From positions 1 through 28,387 of the forward strand of contig JAYPOZ010000057.1 of the NCBI GenBank assembly GCA_038131165.1: a stretch of DNA of 28,387 bases, read 5' to 3'. Position numbers and translations under genes: made by a program. Of the stretch, positions 1 through 7,147 are shown piece by piece. Below the pieces are notes generated by a model, which saw only the letters and a list, made by a program, of their open reading frames with translations, was not told the origin of the DNA and did no database searches. Positions within the stretch are counted from its first letter, which is position 1, and the number at the start of each line of letters is the position of its first letter. The stretch comes from UBA6544 sp038131165 (GTDB lineage Bacteria; Pseudomonadota; Alphaproteobacteria; UBA8366).

Positions 1-47
1 ACGCGCAAATAGCGGCGGTCGACGAGGCGCTGTCGCGAAAATAGGTC

Positions 48-488
48 CTAACAATTCCTGCATGTGTCGAGAGGCAACTTGCGCGCCAACCAGCCGGGTG
101 CCGCCTCTCGGCCCAACATGCCTTCGCTGATGTCGAATACCTGGGTGAAGCCGCGTTCCCGCAGGAAGGCTTGCGTGTAGCGGGATCGATTGCCGCGCGC
201 ACAAATCATCGCGATCGGGGCATCCTTGTCGCCGCCGACGGCCTCTAGAACATTCCTGTAGAAGCCCTTCATCCCTTCCGGATCGTGCATGGAAATGGGC
301 TTGGCGCCCGCCGCGATGCCGGTTTGCCGCCACTCCGCGGGCGAACGGACGTCGATGACGGTCAAGGCTCCATTGCGCGACCGGACCAAGGCATCGGGCG
401 CCGACAGGGACGGCTCGCCGGCGAATGGCGTATCCGCGAGCGCGAGCCAAAGGACCAAAGACAAGACTGCGAGGCAGCACCTTTTCAT
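48..488 (-). CDS. Secreted rhodanese-like domain protein
   Basis: Single-domain rhodanese of 146 residues, probably periplasmic, handling sulfane sulfur or acting as a redox/regulatory domain. I chose the ATG at 488 because GGAG lies six bases upstream and the protein then opens with a clean signal peptide: MKR, a hydrophobic stretch, and a likely cut after TPFA. The open frame extends further upstream to 569, but that part is hydrophilic and would bury the signal. The rhodanese fold is visible as VIDVRSPAEW near residue 44 and the active-site loop CARGNRS with the catalytic Cys at about residue 96. The protein ends in a CRNC motif, unusual for this family. It lies 70 bases downstream of the orphan dctP on the same strand and may share its transcript. 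The family call is firm; the substrate is unknown. Confidence 0.88.
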   Translation of the reverse strand: MKRCCLAVLSLVLWLALADTPFAGEPSLSAPDALVRSRNGALTVIDVRSPAEWRQTGIAAGAKPISMHDPEGMKGFYRNVLEAVGGDKDAPIAMICARGNRSRYTQAFLRERGFTQVFDISEGMLGREAAPGWLARKLPLDTCRNC

Positions 489-558
489 GCGCTCCACGAT
501 AGGGGATTGCGCGTGTGGGTCAACGGGAGCTTGCTCAACTTGGTACGAGCGGCGGCCG

Positions 559-1623
559 CTATCTGACATAACCGAGGTCTCTCCAGACGCGGTACTCTTT
601 GCGGAACCGGGTCATCGATGCCCAAATCCGCTCGAAGTTCTTGCTTTTGGTCGAGTGGATGGCGGCGATTTCATGCCAGCCTTTCTCAAGACCGCTCAAG
701 ATTTCGGGCGGAAACCGCTTTACTCCTACGCCTTTCCTCCGGATTTCGAGTATCGCTCTTGCCTGAATCGCTTCGCCTTCCGCGATACCGTGCATCACAT
801 TGTCGCCGCAGGCGGTCCGGATTTGCCGCCGCTGGGCTTCCGTCAGGGATAGCCAGGCCGGACTTCCGACCAGGAGCTCAAAGAAAGTCGTCTGTTGATG
901 CCATCCCGGAAAGTAATAGTGGAACGGGCCCGTGTCGGCGAAACCGATTCCAACGTCGATTGCCGGCATCGAAAATTCGACGGCGTCCAGACTGCCGTTC
1001 CGCAGCGAGGAGAGGAGATTATCCGCCGAGACCCGTTGCGGTTCGACACCGAAAAGTTCCAGGACCTGCGCGCCCAAGCCGAAAGTCCGCATTTTCAGCC
1101 CTTTGAAGTCTTTTACGCTGCGGATTTCCCGGCGGTACCAACCACCGGCCTCCGGGGCCATCGCGCCGCAGACGAGCGATACCAATCCGTAGGGCTCGTA
1201 CAATTCGTCGCGAAGCGCGGCACCGCCGCCGTAGTACATCCAGGCGATGTATTCCGGGGCGTCTGGACCGAAGGGGACGCTGGAAAACAGCGCGAAGGCC
1301 GGATCCTTTTCGAGCCAGTAGGCAGGGGTCGTCCAGGCGGCCGTTATTTGCCCGCGGCTGACCCGGTCGAAGAGCGCGGACGGTCGTTCGCCGCTTTCGG
1401 GCTCGACAAACCGGATGGCGAAGGCGTTGCCGGAAAGGGCGGTTACGGTTGCGGCGAATCTTCTTCCCAAGGTGCCGAGTTGTACGGCCGAGCCCGGAAA
1501 GGCGCTTGCCATCCGCCACTCGGTCGGCCCCCTTGCCGTCTCCGCGCCCGCCGCCGCCGTGCCGACCAGCAGGCAGGCGACGCAGTAGCAAAACGCGCGG
1601 AGCGATATCTTGGCGAGCCGCAT
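559..1623 (-). CDS. dctP: TRAP transporter substrate-binding protein, DctP family (orphan paralogue)
   Basis: Periplasmic solute receptor of 354 residues for a tripartite ATP-independent transporter. It has an N-terminal signal peptide (hydrophobic residues 10-25, AAAGA cleavage region). It also has the family core: WTTPAYW near 97, the GLKMRTFGLGA segment whose Arg179 is the expected carboxylate-binding residue, and DAVEFSMP near 213 followed by YFPGWHQQ. The same landmarks occur in the same order in the second receptor at 5822-6895, so the two are paralogues of the FcbT1/TakP-like group. No permease genes adjoin this copy; the nearest, at 3354-5667, is separated by two plus-strand genes. 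It may be an alternative receptor for that permease or serve one elsewhere. The ATG at 1623 has AAGGA eleven bases upstream. The ligand cannot be named from the sequence. Confidence 0.92.
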   Translation of the reverse strand: MRLAKISLRAFCYCVACLLVGTAAAGAETARGPTEWRMASAFPGSAVQLGTLGRRFAATVTALSGNAFAIRFVEPESGERPSALFDRVSRGQITAAWTTPAYWLEKDPAFALFSSVPFGPDAPEYIAWMYYGGGAALRDELYEPYGLVSLVCGAMAPEAGGWYRREIRSVKDFKGLKMRTFGLGAQVLELFGVEPQRVSADNLLSSLRNGSLDAVEFSMPAIDVGIGFADTGPFHYYFPGWHQQTTFFELLVGSPAWLSLTEAQRRQIRTACGDNVMHGIAEGEAIQARAILEIRRKGVGVKRFPPEILSGLEKGWHEIAAIHSTKSKNFERIWASMTRFRKEYRVWRDLGYVR

Positions 1624-1752
1624 TCTCCGTGAAGTCCTTCTCGATTCGGGTGGCTCACGCTACCGAAGCTGGCGAGAGGCGACAAGCGACGGAAGGTCGT
1701 CATATAATCGATACCTGGAGCGCAAGCGCTCATGGATTCGGGAGTGGGGGCG

Positions 1753-2064
1753 ATGCTGTTACGATTGAAGGAATGGCGCTGGTTCAAAGGGCACCTGCTG
1801 ATTTACCTCAGTCTCATGATCGCCGCCCTGTTTTTGAGAACGGATGAAGGCGGGACGGCCTGGTTCGGCATCGGCTGGACAATCGTTGTCGCCGTGCATT
1901 TTTTGATCGTAAAAGCGATGAATGTCGATGAGGATTGGGGCGAGGCGCGCGCCTATAAGCTTCGGAGCAAGACCTACGATCACAAACACATCAATCAGAT
2001 TGTGGATTCGGCGGTCGATGGCGACCCAGCGGAAGATCCCTCTGCACCGCGCCGCCACTTATAA
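1753..2064 (+). CDS. Small 2TM-domain membrane protein
   Basis: A protein of about 103 residues with two hydrophobic segments, roughly residues 14-29 and 38-56. They are linked by a short loop and followed by a charged C-terminal tail rich in Asp, Lys and His. The pattern of a WRWFKGHLLIYL opening, a GWTIVVAVHF second helix and a His at its end fits the 2TM domain family (PF13239 type), which is often found beside regulatory or sensory proteins and has no defined biochemical role. I prefer the ATG at 1753, which has GGAG eight bases upstream. An in-frame ATG at 1732 would add seven residues with poorer spacing. The gene is divergent from the orphan dctP and lies just before the CBS-BON gene. 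Confidence 0.72.
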   Translation: MLLRLKEWRWFKGHLLIYLSLMIAALFLRTDEGGTAWFGIGWTIVVAVHFLIVKAMNVDEDWGEARAYKLRSKTYDHKHINQIVDSAVDGDPAEDPSAPRRHL

Positions 2065-2142
2065 ATCGCTTCTCTCTGCGTTCCTGACTCAGATCAATTC
2101 CTCGAACTTCGCCTTCCCCTATGCTTCCGTTTAACGGCAGGC

Positions 2143-2154
2143 TTTGCCGGCAAA
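2143..2154. promoter_or_regulatory. 12-bp perfect palindrome before the CBS-BON gene
   Basis: TTTGCCGGCAAA is a perfect palindrome ending a few bases before the AGGAGAG ribosome-binding site of the gene at 2170. The first half can also pair with CGGCA at 2135-2139 as a five-base-pair hairpin. It could be an operator or an mRNA structure limiting ribosome access. There is no supporting evidence beyond symmetry and position. Confidence 0.25.
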
Positions 2155-2169
2155 CGCAGGAGAGTCGAA

Positions 2170-2856
2170 ATGTTGGCCAAGGATGTAATGACGTCGAGCA
2201 TCGTTTCCGTGACGCCGGAGACAACGGTAAGCGAGATTGCAAAACTGCTCATCGACCGGGGTATCAGCGGCGTCCCGGTGTTGGAAGCAGATGGTTCCCT
2301 TGCCGGAGTGGTGAGCGAGGGCGATCTCATACGTCGTGCCGAGATCGGCACGGAAGGACGGCGTTCCTGGTGGTTGGATCTCTTGACGGGAGAATCCGAA
2401 AAGGCCCGCGATTACGTGAAAAGCCACGGAAGGCATGCCCGGGATATCATGACGAAGGATGTCGCGACGGTCGAGGAAACAACTCCGTTGTCCGACATCG
2501 CGACATTGCTGGAGGAGCGGCGGATCAAGCGTGTCCCGGTCGTGCGCGACGGCAAGGTCGTCGGCATCGTAAGCCGTTCGAATCTATTGCAGGGATTGGC
2601 GTTCGCGCTGCCCGGACCGGCGGCGTCGGACGCGACGGATGTCAGGGGGCGGGTCATCGCCGAACTGGATGGCCTCTCTTGGCTGCACCCGACCCAGCTG
2701 AATGTGATTGTGTCCGACGGCGTCGTTGAAATTTGGGGCTACGTTGATTCCGGGGAGCAGAAGCAGGCGCTGACGGTGGCGATCGAAAATGTCGAGGGGG
2801 TCACGGAAATCCGCGATCATGTCGGGGTCATGCCCCATTACCTCGCCGGCGTTTGA
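2170..2856 (+). CDS. CBS-CBS-BON domain protein
   Basis: Soluble protein of 228 residues. Two CBS motifs form a probable adenosyl-nucleotide-binding Bateman module: residues 1-58 (opening AKDVMTSS, with GISGVPVL) and 90-145 (RDIMTKDVATV, with IKRVPVV and VGIVSRSNLL). A C-terminal BON domain follows at about 155-220, with VVEIWGYVDS and a closing GVTEIRDHVGV. Proteins of this architecture are common in alphaproteobacteria and are usually thought to sense energy charge, but specific functions are mostly unproven. The ATG has an excellent AGGAGAG site five bases upstream. It converges with the membrane-protein gene at 2870-3343, leaving only thirteen bases between stop codons. The domain call is firm; the role is open. 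Confidence 0.93.
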   Translation: MLAKDVMTSSIVSVTPETTVSEIAKLLIDRGISGVPVLEADGSLAGVVSEGDLIRRAEIGTEGRRSWWLDLLTGESEKARDYVKSHGRHARDIMTKDVATVEETTPLSDIATLLEERRIKRVPVVRDGKVVGIVSRSNLLQGLAFALPGPAASDATDVRGRVIAELDGLSWLHPTQLNVIVSDGVVEIWGYVDSGEQKQALTVAIENVEGVTEIRDHVGVMPHYLAGV

Positions 2857-2869
2857 TGCGGCCGTGTCG

Positions 2870-3343
2870 TCAGAGCGAGGGCGGTGTAGGCACGCCCTCG
2901 CGCATTTCGGGGAATCGTTTGGCAATGCGGATAATTCTCATGGCATAGCGCAGCCAGAGAAGCAGGAAGACGATCAGGAGAGCTTGTTCGATCTCGTGCG
3001 TCTTGGACGGAAATCCATTTACGATCAAGTGGAGCAGCAGCACGAGCGGCGCGGTGGCGCTGAAAAAAGCGGCGTATTTGTGCTTCAGGGTCTGAATGTA
3101 ATACAGCGAAATCAGCACCGCGACCGAATAGATCAGCATGAGCAGATAGGCGATGCTTTCCTCGCGCGCGATCGCCGCGAGGGAAATGAACCCGAACAAT
3201 CCGAACGGCGTTCCGACGAAGATTACATAGAGAAAGAGTTCCTTGCCCGCTTGCAGCTTCGTCAATTTGTCGACGGGAACAAAGAACGGCGTCTTATTTT
3301 CGTCCCAAACGTATTTTTTCGTCCACTTTTCCCAATTCGACAT
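2870..3343 (-). CDS. Four-helix membrane protein of the TRAP operon, unknown family
   Basis: Integral membrane protein of 157 residues that I do not recognise. A charged, aromatic N-terminal tail (WEKWTKKYVWDENKTPFF) precedes four hydrophobic segments at about 36-58, 64-83, 91-110 and 117-136. A short basic and proline-containing C-terminal tail follows. It begins ten bases after the dctQ stop on the same strand, so it is almost certainly the last gene of the dctP-dctM-dctQ transcript. I see no Shine-Dalgarno site, which suggests translation coupled to dctQ. It is not a second DctQ, since it lacks the ELEWHFHT-type helix. By position it may be an accessory subunit or assembly factor for the transporter. 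This is inference from context only. Confidence 0.8.
   Translation of the reverse strand: MSNWEKWTKKYVWDENKTPFFVPVDKLTKLQAGKELFLYVIFVGTPFGLFGFISLAAIAREESIAYLLMLIYSVAVLISLYYIQTLKHKYAAFFSATAPLVLLLHLIVNGFPSKTHEIEQALLIVFLLLWLRYAMRIIRIAKRFPEMREGVPTPPSL
2875..2901. terminator. Inverted repeat at a convergent gene junction
   Basis: GCGAGGGCG and CGCCCTCGC form a perfect nine-base-pair stem around a nine-base loop. It lies just past the end of the CBS-BON gene and inside the last codons of the convergent membrane-protein gene. A GC-rich stem here could help end transcription from both sides. There is no T-run after it on either strand, so it is not a textbook intrinsic terminator and may rather block 3' exonucleases. 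Confidence 0.4.
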
Positions 3344-3353
3344 GTCGCATCGG

Positions 3354-4268
3354 CTAGAGCAGCCAGCTCCAGAAATTGAAGGTATGCGCCATCAGAATCA
3401 GGACGATCATCATGATGGCCATGCCGAAGTAGTAGAAGAACTTCTGGCTCGCGGAGTCGGTCGCGTGCTCGTACACGTCTTCGGTGATCTTTCGGCTCAT
3501 GAGCTTGCTGCTGTCGCCGCGTTTGGCCTCGTTCGAGCCGTCGGTGATGGACCCGTCGATCGCTTCCATCATCATCCGCTTTTCGATTTTCTCCTCTTCC
3601 CGCTCGATGGTGTAGAGCGCGAAATCGACCGGTTTCGAACTGAAAAGAGCGAATGCCGTTTGCAGCCAGACCGCGACACCCGCCATTAAGGCCACGAAGA
3701 GGCCGAACACGAGCACGGCCTTGATGGCCCAGCGATGGCTGAGCCCGACCAGCGATGCGGATTGCTCGTTGCTGGTGTAGGCATCGGTTACATAGTCGAC
3801 AGCGAACCAGCCGACGAGGATGCAGAAGGGTATCAACAGCACCGAGCATCCGATTAACTCGATCCAGGCCTGTTTGCGGAAGGTCAATTTTTCGCGCACC
3901 AGATCGACGCGGACGTGCCGGTTGTAAATATAGCCGTAGCCGAGAACGAGGGCGAACAGCGCGGTGTGGAAATGCCACTCGAGCTCCTGCAGCAGAGTCG
4001 AGCGGAACGGCAGCCAATTGAGCAAGTGGCTATACATCCAGTCGCGCGCTTCGATCCAGCCTTGATTCAGCATGTAATCGCCGAGGAACTTCATGATCTT
4101 GCGTTGCAGAACATCCCATACGGTGATGAACACCAGCGGCAGGATGAAGAATGAAGCCCATTTTCCGATGGTCTCGACGAACTTGCCGATCGTGGCGCTC
4201 CACCGCACCACGGCGGGAATTTCGCCGCCCGTGAGTTGCGCGTGTTCTGTCGTTTCTCCGCTAGACAT
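3354..4268 (-). CDS. dctQ: TRAP transporter small permease DctQ, enlarged form
   Basis: Small membrane subunit that joins the periplasmic receptor and large permease in TRAP uptake. The family signature is the second helix region ELEWHFHTALFALVLGYGY followed by NRHVRVDL (about 95-123). Predicted helices lie at 38-55, 98-116, 134-158 and 181-209. At 304 residues it is much longer than the usual 160-200. It has a long loop between helices 1 and 2. From residue 211 it adds an acidic/basic, possibly coiled segment (EREEEKIEKRMMM) and a fifth hydrophobic helix at 277-297 ending in NFWSWLL. The ATG has an AGGGGAAG ribosome site. It starts 16 bases after dctM ends. The order large-then-small permease is the reverse of the usual one. 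The family call is firm. Confidence 0.92.
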   Translation of the reverse strand: MSSGETTEHAQLTGGEIPAVVRWSATIGKFVETIGKWASFFILPLVFITVWDVLQRKIMKFLGDYMLNQGWIEARDWMYSHLLNWLPFRSTLLQELEWHFHTALFALVLGYGYIYNRHVRVDLVREKLTFRKQAWIELIGCSVLLIPFCILVGWFAVDYVTDAYTSNEQSASLVGLSHRWAIKAVLVFGLFVALMAGVAVWLQTAFALFSSKPVDFALYTIEREEEKIEKRMMMEAIDGSITDGSNEAKRGDSSKLMSRKITEDVYEHATDSASQKFFYYFGMAIMMIVLILMAHTFNFWSWLL

Positions 4269-4284
4269 GTGTCTTCCCCTTCCG

Positions 4285-5667
4285 TTAGGACAGGCCCGGA
4301 AGCCATAAGGCCACCGATGGGTAGTTGATCACGAGGAGCAAGGCCATCAATTGCAAAATCACGAATGGTATGATGCCCTTATATATGCTCGATAGCCTCA
4401 CCTCCCGGGGCGCAATGCCTTTCAGATAGAACAGAGCATATCCGAAGGGCGGCGTCAGGAAGGACGTCTGCAGGTTGATCGCCACCAGAACCGTGAACCA
4501 ATAGATCATGGCGCGATTCTCGAGCGGGACGTGATCGCCGAATTCGAGCCCGACCACGATCGGCGCGAAGACGGGCAGGATAATCAGCGTGATCTCCACC
4601 CAGTCGAGAAAGAAGCCGAGAACGAAAACGATTCCCATGATCAGGAACAGCAGGCCCCAGGGGCTGAGGCCGGCTTCCAGTATCAAATGCTCGATGATGT
4701 CGTCGCCGCCGAGGGAGCGGAAGACCAGCGCGAAACACGTCGCGCTGAGAATGATGAAGAAGATAAAGGAAACCGTCAGGCCGGAAGACTGACAGACACC
4801 GACGACCATATCGCGCTTCAGCCGACCGTTCAGCCAGGCCAAAAACGTTGCGCCGCCGGCGCCGACGGCGCCTGCTTCGGACGGTGTCGCAAAGCCCAAC
4901 AGGATCGAGCCTTTCACCAACGCGATGAGGACGACGGGCGGGAAGAAGCTCCGCACCAGCAACCGTCCCATTTCGCCTTTCGGGACGATCAGCGCGTCTT
5001 TCGGCAGGGCTGGCGCCAGGTCTTTTTTGATCCCCGATGCGGTGGCGATATAAATGATATACATGGCGGCGAGAAGCAGCCCCGGCATCAGCGCGGCGAG
5101 AAAAAGGTCGCCGACCGAAATTTGCATCAAATCGGCCATGATGATCAGCATGATGCTGGGCGGGATCAGGATGCCCAGGGTTCCGGAGGCGCAAATTGTA
5201 CCGGTGGCGAGGCCATGGTTGTACTTTTGCTTTAGCATCGTCGGCAGCGCCAGCGCGGTCATCATTGTGACCGAGGCGCCGATGATGCCGGTCATCGCGG
5301 CCAGGATGGTGCCCATCACGGCGACGGAGATCGCGAGGCCGCCGGGTACGCGTTTCAGCAGCACCTGACAGCAGTAGAGCATATCGTTGGCAACGCCCGA
5401 GCGTTCCATCATGACGCCCATAAAGACGAATGTCGGCACCGCGACGAGGACCAGGTTCTCGGCCGCCTGTCCCCATATTCGGGGAAGAAAATTAAAGAAT
5501 TGTACGAAGTTGAAGATGTCGAAAAAGATTCCGAGGAAGCCGTAAATCAAGGACAGACCGCCCAGGATAAAGGCGACGGGATAGCCGGTGAACAGAAGCA
5601 ACGCCAGAGATGCGAACATCATGACCGGCAAGAAATCGATAATCAGATCGGCGAGTTCGACGAGCAT
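4285..5667 (-). CDS. dctM: TRAP transporter large permease DctM
   Basis: Large permease of 460 residues that forms the sodium-driven transport path of a TRAP system. It is hydrophobic throughout, with roughly a dozen helices. It shows the DctM hallmarks VPTFVFMGVMMERSG near 96-110, TGIIGASVTMM, the conserved SGTLGILIPPS re-entrant segment, and the mirrored GFFLDWVEITLIILP segment in the second half. Together with DctQ and the DctP receptors it belongs to the FcbT-type branch (COG4664-like), often annotated as taking up organic or aromatic acids. It follows dctP2 after 154 bases that hold two hairpins, and precedes dctQ by 16 bases. The ribosome site (GGAA) is weak, consistent with lower synthesis than the receptor. 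Confidence 0.95.
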   Translation of the reverse strand: MLVELADLIIDFLPVMMFASLALLLFTGYPVAFILGGLSLIYGFLGIFFDIFNFVQFFNFLPRIWGQAAENLVLVAVPTFVFMGVMMERSGVANDMLYCCQVLLKRVPGGLAISVAVMGTILAAMTGIIGASVTMMTALALPTMLKQKYNHGLATGTICASGTLGILIPPSIMLIIMADLMQISVGDLFLAALMPGLLLAAMYIIYIATASGIKKDLAPALPKDALIVPKGEMGRLLVRSFFPPVVLIALVKGSILLGFATPSEAGAVGAGGATFLAWLNGRLKRDMVVGVCQSSGLTVSFIFFIILSATCFALVFRSLGGDDIIEHLILEAGLSPWGLLFLIMGIVFVLGFFLDWVEITLIILPVFAPIVVGLEFGDHVPLENRAMIYWFTVLVAINLQTSFLTPPFGYALFYLKGIAPREVRLSSIYKGIIPFVILQLMALLLVINYPSVALWLPGLS

Positions 5668-5731
5668 CGGAATTCCAACATCAAATTTTCAATTAAATGA
5701 CTCATATGCGCGGCTGTCCCAGCCTACAGCG

Positions 5732-5770
5732 CGACTGCCGGGGCCCCCGTATTCGGGAACCCCGGCATCG
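5732..5770 (-). promoter_or_regulatory. Strong intercistronic hairpin between dctP and dctM
   Basis: TGCCGGGG (5736-5743) pairs perfectly with CCCCGGCA (5760-5767). Inside, CCCG pairs with CGGG around a TATT loop after a two-by-two mismatch. Outside, CGA (5732-5734) pairs with TCG (5768-5770) past one bulged base. That gives about 15 pairs. No U-run follows on the minus strand, so a stabilising or partial-termination role fits better than full termination. Receptor genes of importers commonly carry such 3' structures to raise their level over the membrane genes. Confidence 0.65.
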
Positions 5771-5779
5771 CATCTCTAT

Positions 5780-5796
5780 CCAACCAACGAGGTTGG
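5780..5796 (-). promoter_or_regulatory. Second hairpin just after the dctP stop
   Basis: CCAACC (5780-5785) and GGTTGG (5791-5796) form a perfect six-base-pair stem with a five-base loop, 25 bases past the dctP stop codon in the direction of transcription. It stands next to the stronger hairpin at 5732-5770. Together they make a double 3' structure between receptor and permease genes. There is no T-run on either side. Confidence 0.5.
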
Positions 5797-5821
5797 AAAA
5801 GATTCAGCCGTTATCCAGCGC

Positions 5822-6895
5822 CTATTTGAGATAGGTGCCCTTCAAGCTTTGGGCGTCGCCCCAGACCTTGTACTTGGCCCGGTAGGCATAGAAGTGATCC
5901 GCCACTTTCTTGAACAGAGGATCTTTCGCCGATTCTTCCTCGACGACTTCGAACCAGGCTTTCTCGAACTGGGCCAAAGTCTCGTCCGGCCAGCGCTTGA
6001 CGGTAACGCCATGTTTCGATTGCATCAGCGCCATTGCGTCGAAGTTCTTCGCCTCGCTCTCCGCAAAGGTGTGCATGACGCTTTCGCCGAGCGCGACCTT
6101 GATGACCGCCTTGTGGGCCTTGGAAAGCTTGTTCCACGCATCCTTGTTCATCAGGAACTCGGAGACCGAAACTTGTTGGTGCCATCCCGGGAAGTAGTTG
6201 AACTTCGCGATCTGATAGAAGCCAAGATTGATGTCGATCGTCGGCATGGAGAATTCGGTAGCGTCGATAACGCCGCGCTCGAGGGCCGGATAAATATCCG
6301 CGCCGGCGAGGAGCTGCGTCGCCGCGCCCATCTTCTGCATGACCTTCGCGCCAAGACCGAAGAAGCGCATCTTCAGGCCTTTGATCTGCTCGAGCGAGGT
6401 GATCTCGCTCTTGAACCAACCCGATGTCTCCGGGCCGATCGCGAGGCTATCGAAAGCAATCAGGTTATGCTTGTCGTAGATTTCCTGCTTGAGATCGTTT
6501 CCGCCACCGAACCATTTCCAGCCAACGAACTCGCCGATCTGCGGTCCGAAGGGAACCGTGGTGAAGAACGACAGCGCCGGGTATTTGGCCGTGTGGTAGC
6601 CCGGTGTCGTCCAGCAGGACTCAACCGCGCCTTTGGAGACCGCATCGAAACATTCGAGCGACGGGACCAATGCGCCCGGCTCGAAGAATTTGATGTTGAG
6701 GTCGCCGTCGGTCATCTCTTTGACATTCGCCGAAAACCGGACGCCGGACGTGCCCAAATGCGGCAGCTTGCTGCCGAACGTGCTCTGCATCTTCCAGCGG
6801 ACTTTCTTGGCGTCGGCGTCCGCCGAAGTGCCAAGAACCAACCCGCCGGCAAGGCCCAAAGCCAGGCCCATGGATAGAATAGATCTAAATTTCAT
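5822..6895 (-). CDS. dctP: TRAP transporter substrate-binding protein, DctP family
   Basis: Periplasmic receptor of 357 residues, first gene of the TRAP operon. A typical signal peptide (MKFR, hydrophobic 8-22, cleavage around SADADA) precedes the mature domain. Family features are WTTPGYH near 95, VPFGPQ near 114, the IKGLKMRFFGLGA segment with Arg177 as the expected carboxylate ligand, DATEFSMPTID at 211-221 with Glu214, and YFPGWHQQ at 234-241. In TakP-type 2-oxo acid receptors, as I recall, the Glu is followed by Trp where this protein has Phe, so the ligand may differ. The ATG has a strong GGGAGGA site. Its 5' leader is structured and two hairpins follow its stop, so its dose is probably tuned separately from the permeases. 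It is a paralogue of 559-1623. Confidence 0.95.
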   Translation of the reverse strand: MKFRSILSMGLALGLAGGLVLGTSADADAKKVRWKMQSTFGSKLPHLGTSGVRFSANVKEMTDGDLNIKFFEPGALVPSLECFDAVSKGAVESCWTTPGYHTAKYPALSFFTTVPFGPQIGEFVGWKWFGGGNDLKQEIYDKHNLIAFDSLAIGPETSGWFKSEITSLEQIKGLKMRFFGLGAKVMQKMGAATQLLAGADIYPALERGVIDATEFSMPTIDINLGFYQIAKFNYFPGWHQQVSVSEFLMNKDAWNKLSKAHKAVIKVALGESVMHTFAESEAKNFDAMALMQSKHGVTVKRWPDETLAQFEKAWFEVVEEESAKDPLFKKVADHFYAYRAKYKVWGDAQSLKGTYLK

Positions 6896-6912
6896 TTTTA
6901 TCCTCCCTTAGA

Positions 6913-7007
6913 GCGGCGTTTTGCCGCGACCAGAACCCTTACTCCCGAAACTTATTCACGGGATGACTGGATTCCTTGAATCCCGCGCAACACACGTAAA
7001 ACGCCGC
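6913..7007 (-). promoter_or_regulatory. Structured dctP leader with mutually exclusive pairings
   Basis: Read in mRNA sense, GCGGCGTTTT (7007-6998) can pair perfectly with AAAACGCCGC (6922-6913) over 75 bases. The latter can instead fold locally as GCGGC-AAAAC-GCCGC (6927-6913), a few bases before the dctP ribosome site. Between them sit two nested symmetries, CGGGAT/ATCCCG (6959-6985) and GGATTC/GAATCC (6969-6983). Alternative pairing next to a ribosome site suggests attenuation or a ligand-responsive leader. It matches no riboswitch class I know, and the transcription start is not established. Confidence 0.35.
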
Positions 7008-7063
7008 GAGATCGGGGCAGGCTAACGTGATTGACTAGGGTCGACAAGGCGTTATTGGCCTTC

Positions 7064-7096
7064 GAGAAGGGGAGAAGGCAGGCCGCTTCCCCTCTC
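7064..7096 (-). terminator. Imperfect hairpin downstream of the amidase
   Basis: In minus-strand sense GAGAGGGG pairs with CCCC-T-TCTC (one bulged T), with an inner AAG/CTT closing an eight-base loop. It lies about 50 bases past the amidase stop in the 252-base gap before dctP. It has no U-run. It may end or attenuate amidase transcripts, or simply be GC-rich symmetry. Apart from this hairpin and the dctP leader I see no gene in the gap. Confidence 0.25.
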
Positions 7097-7147
7097 TGGA
7101 AGACCGCGGAAAAGCACGCCGTCCGGTTTGCTGCGGAATCTCGGCTA

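Noticed and set aside
895..1632. 245-codon plus-strand frame
   Set aside because: Antisense to the orphan dctP, with Arg/Gly-rich sequence and no domain.
5588..6877. 429-codon plus-strand frame
   Set aside because: Antisense to dctP, which has a signal peptide, ribosome site and binding motifs.
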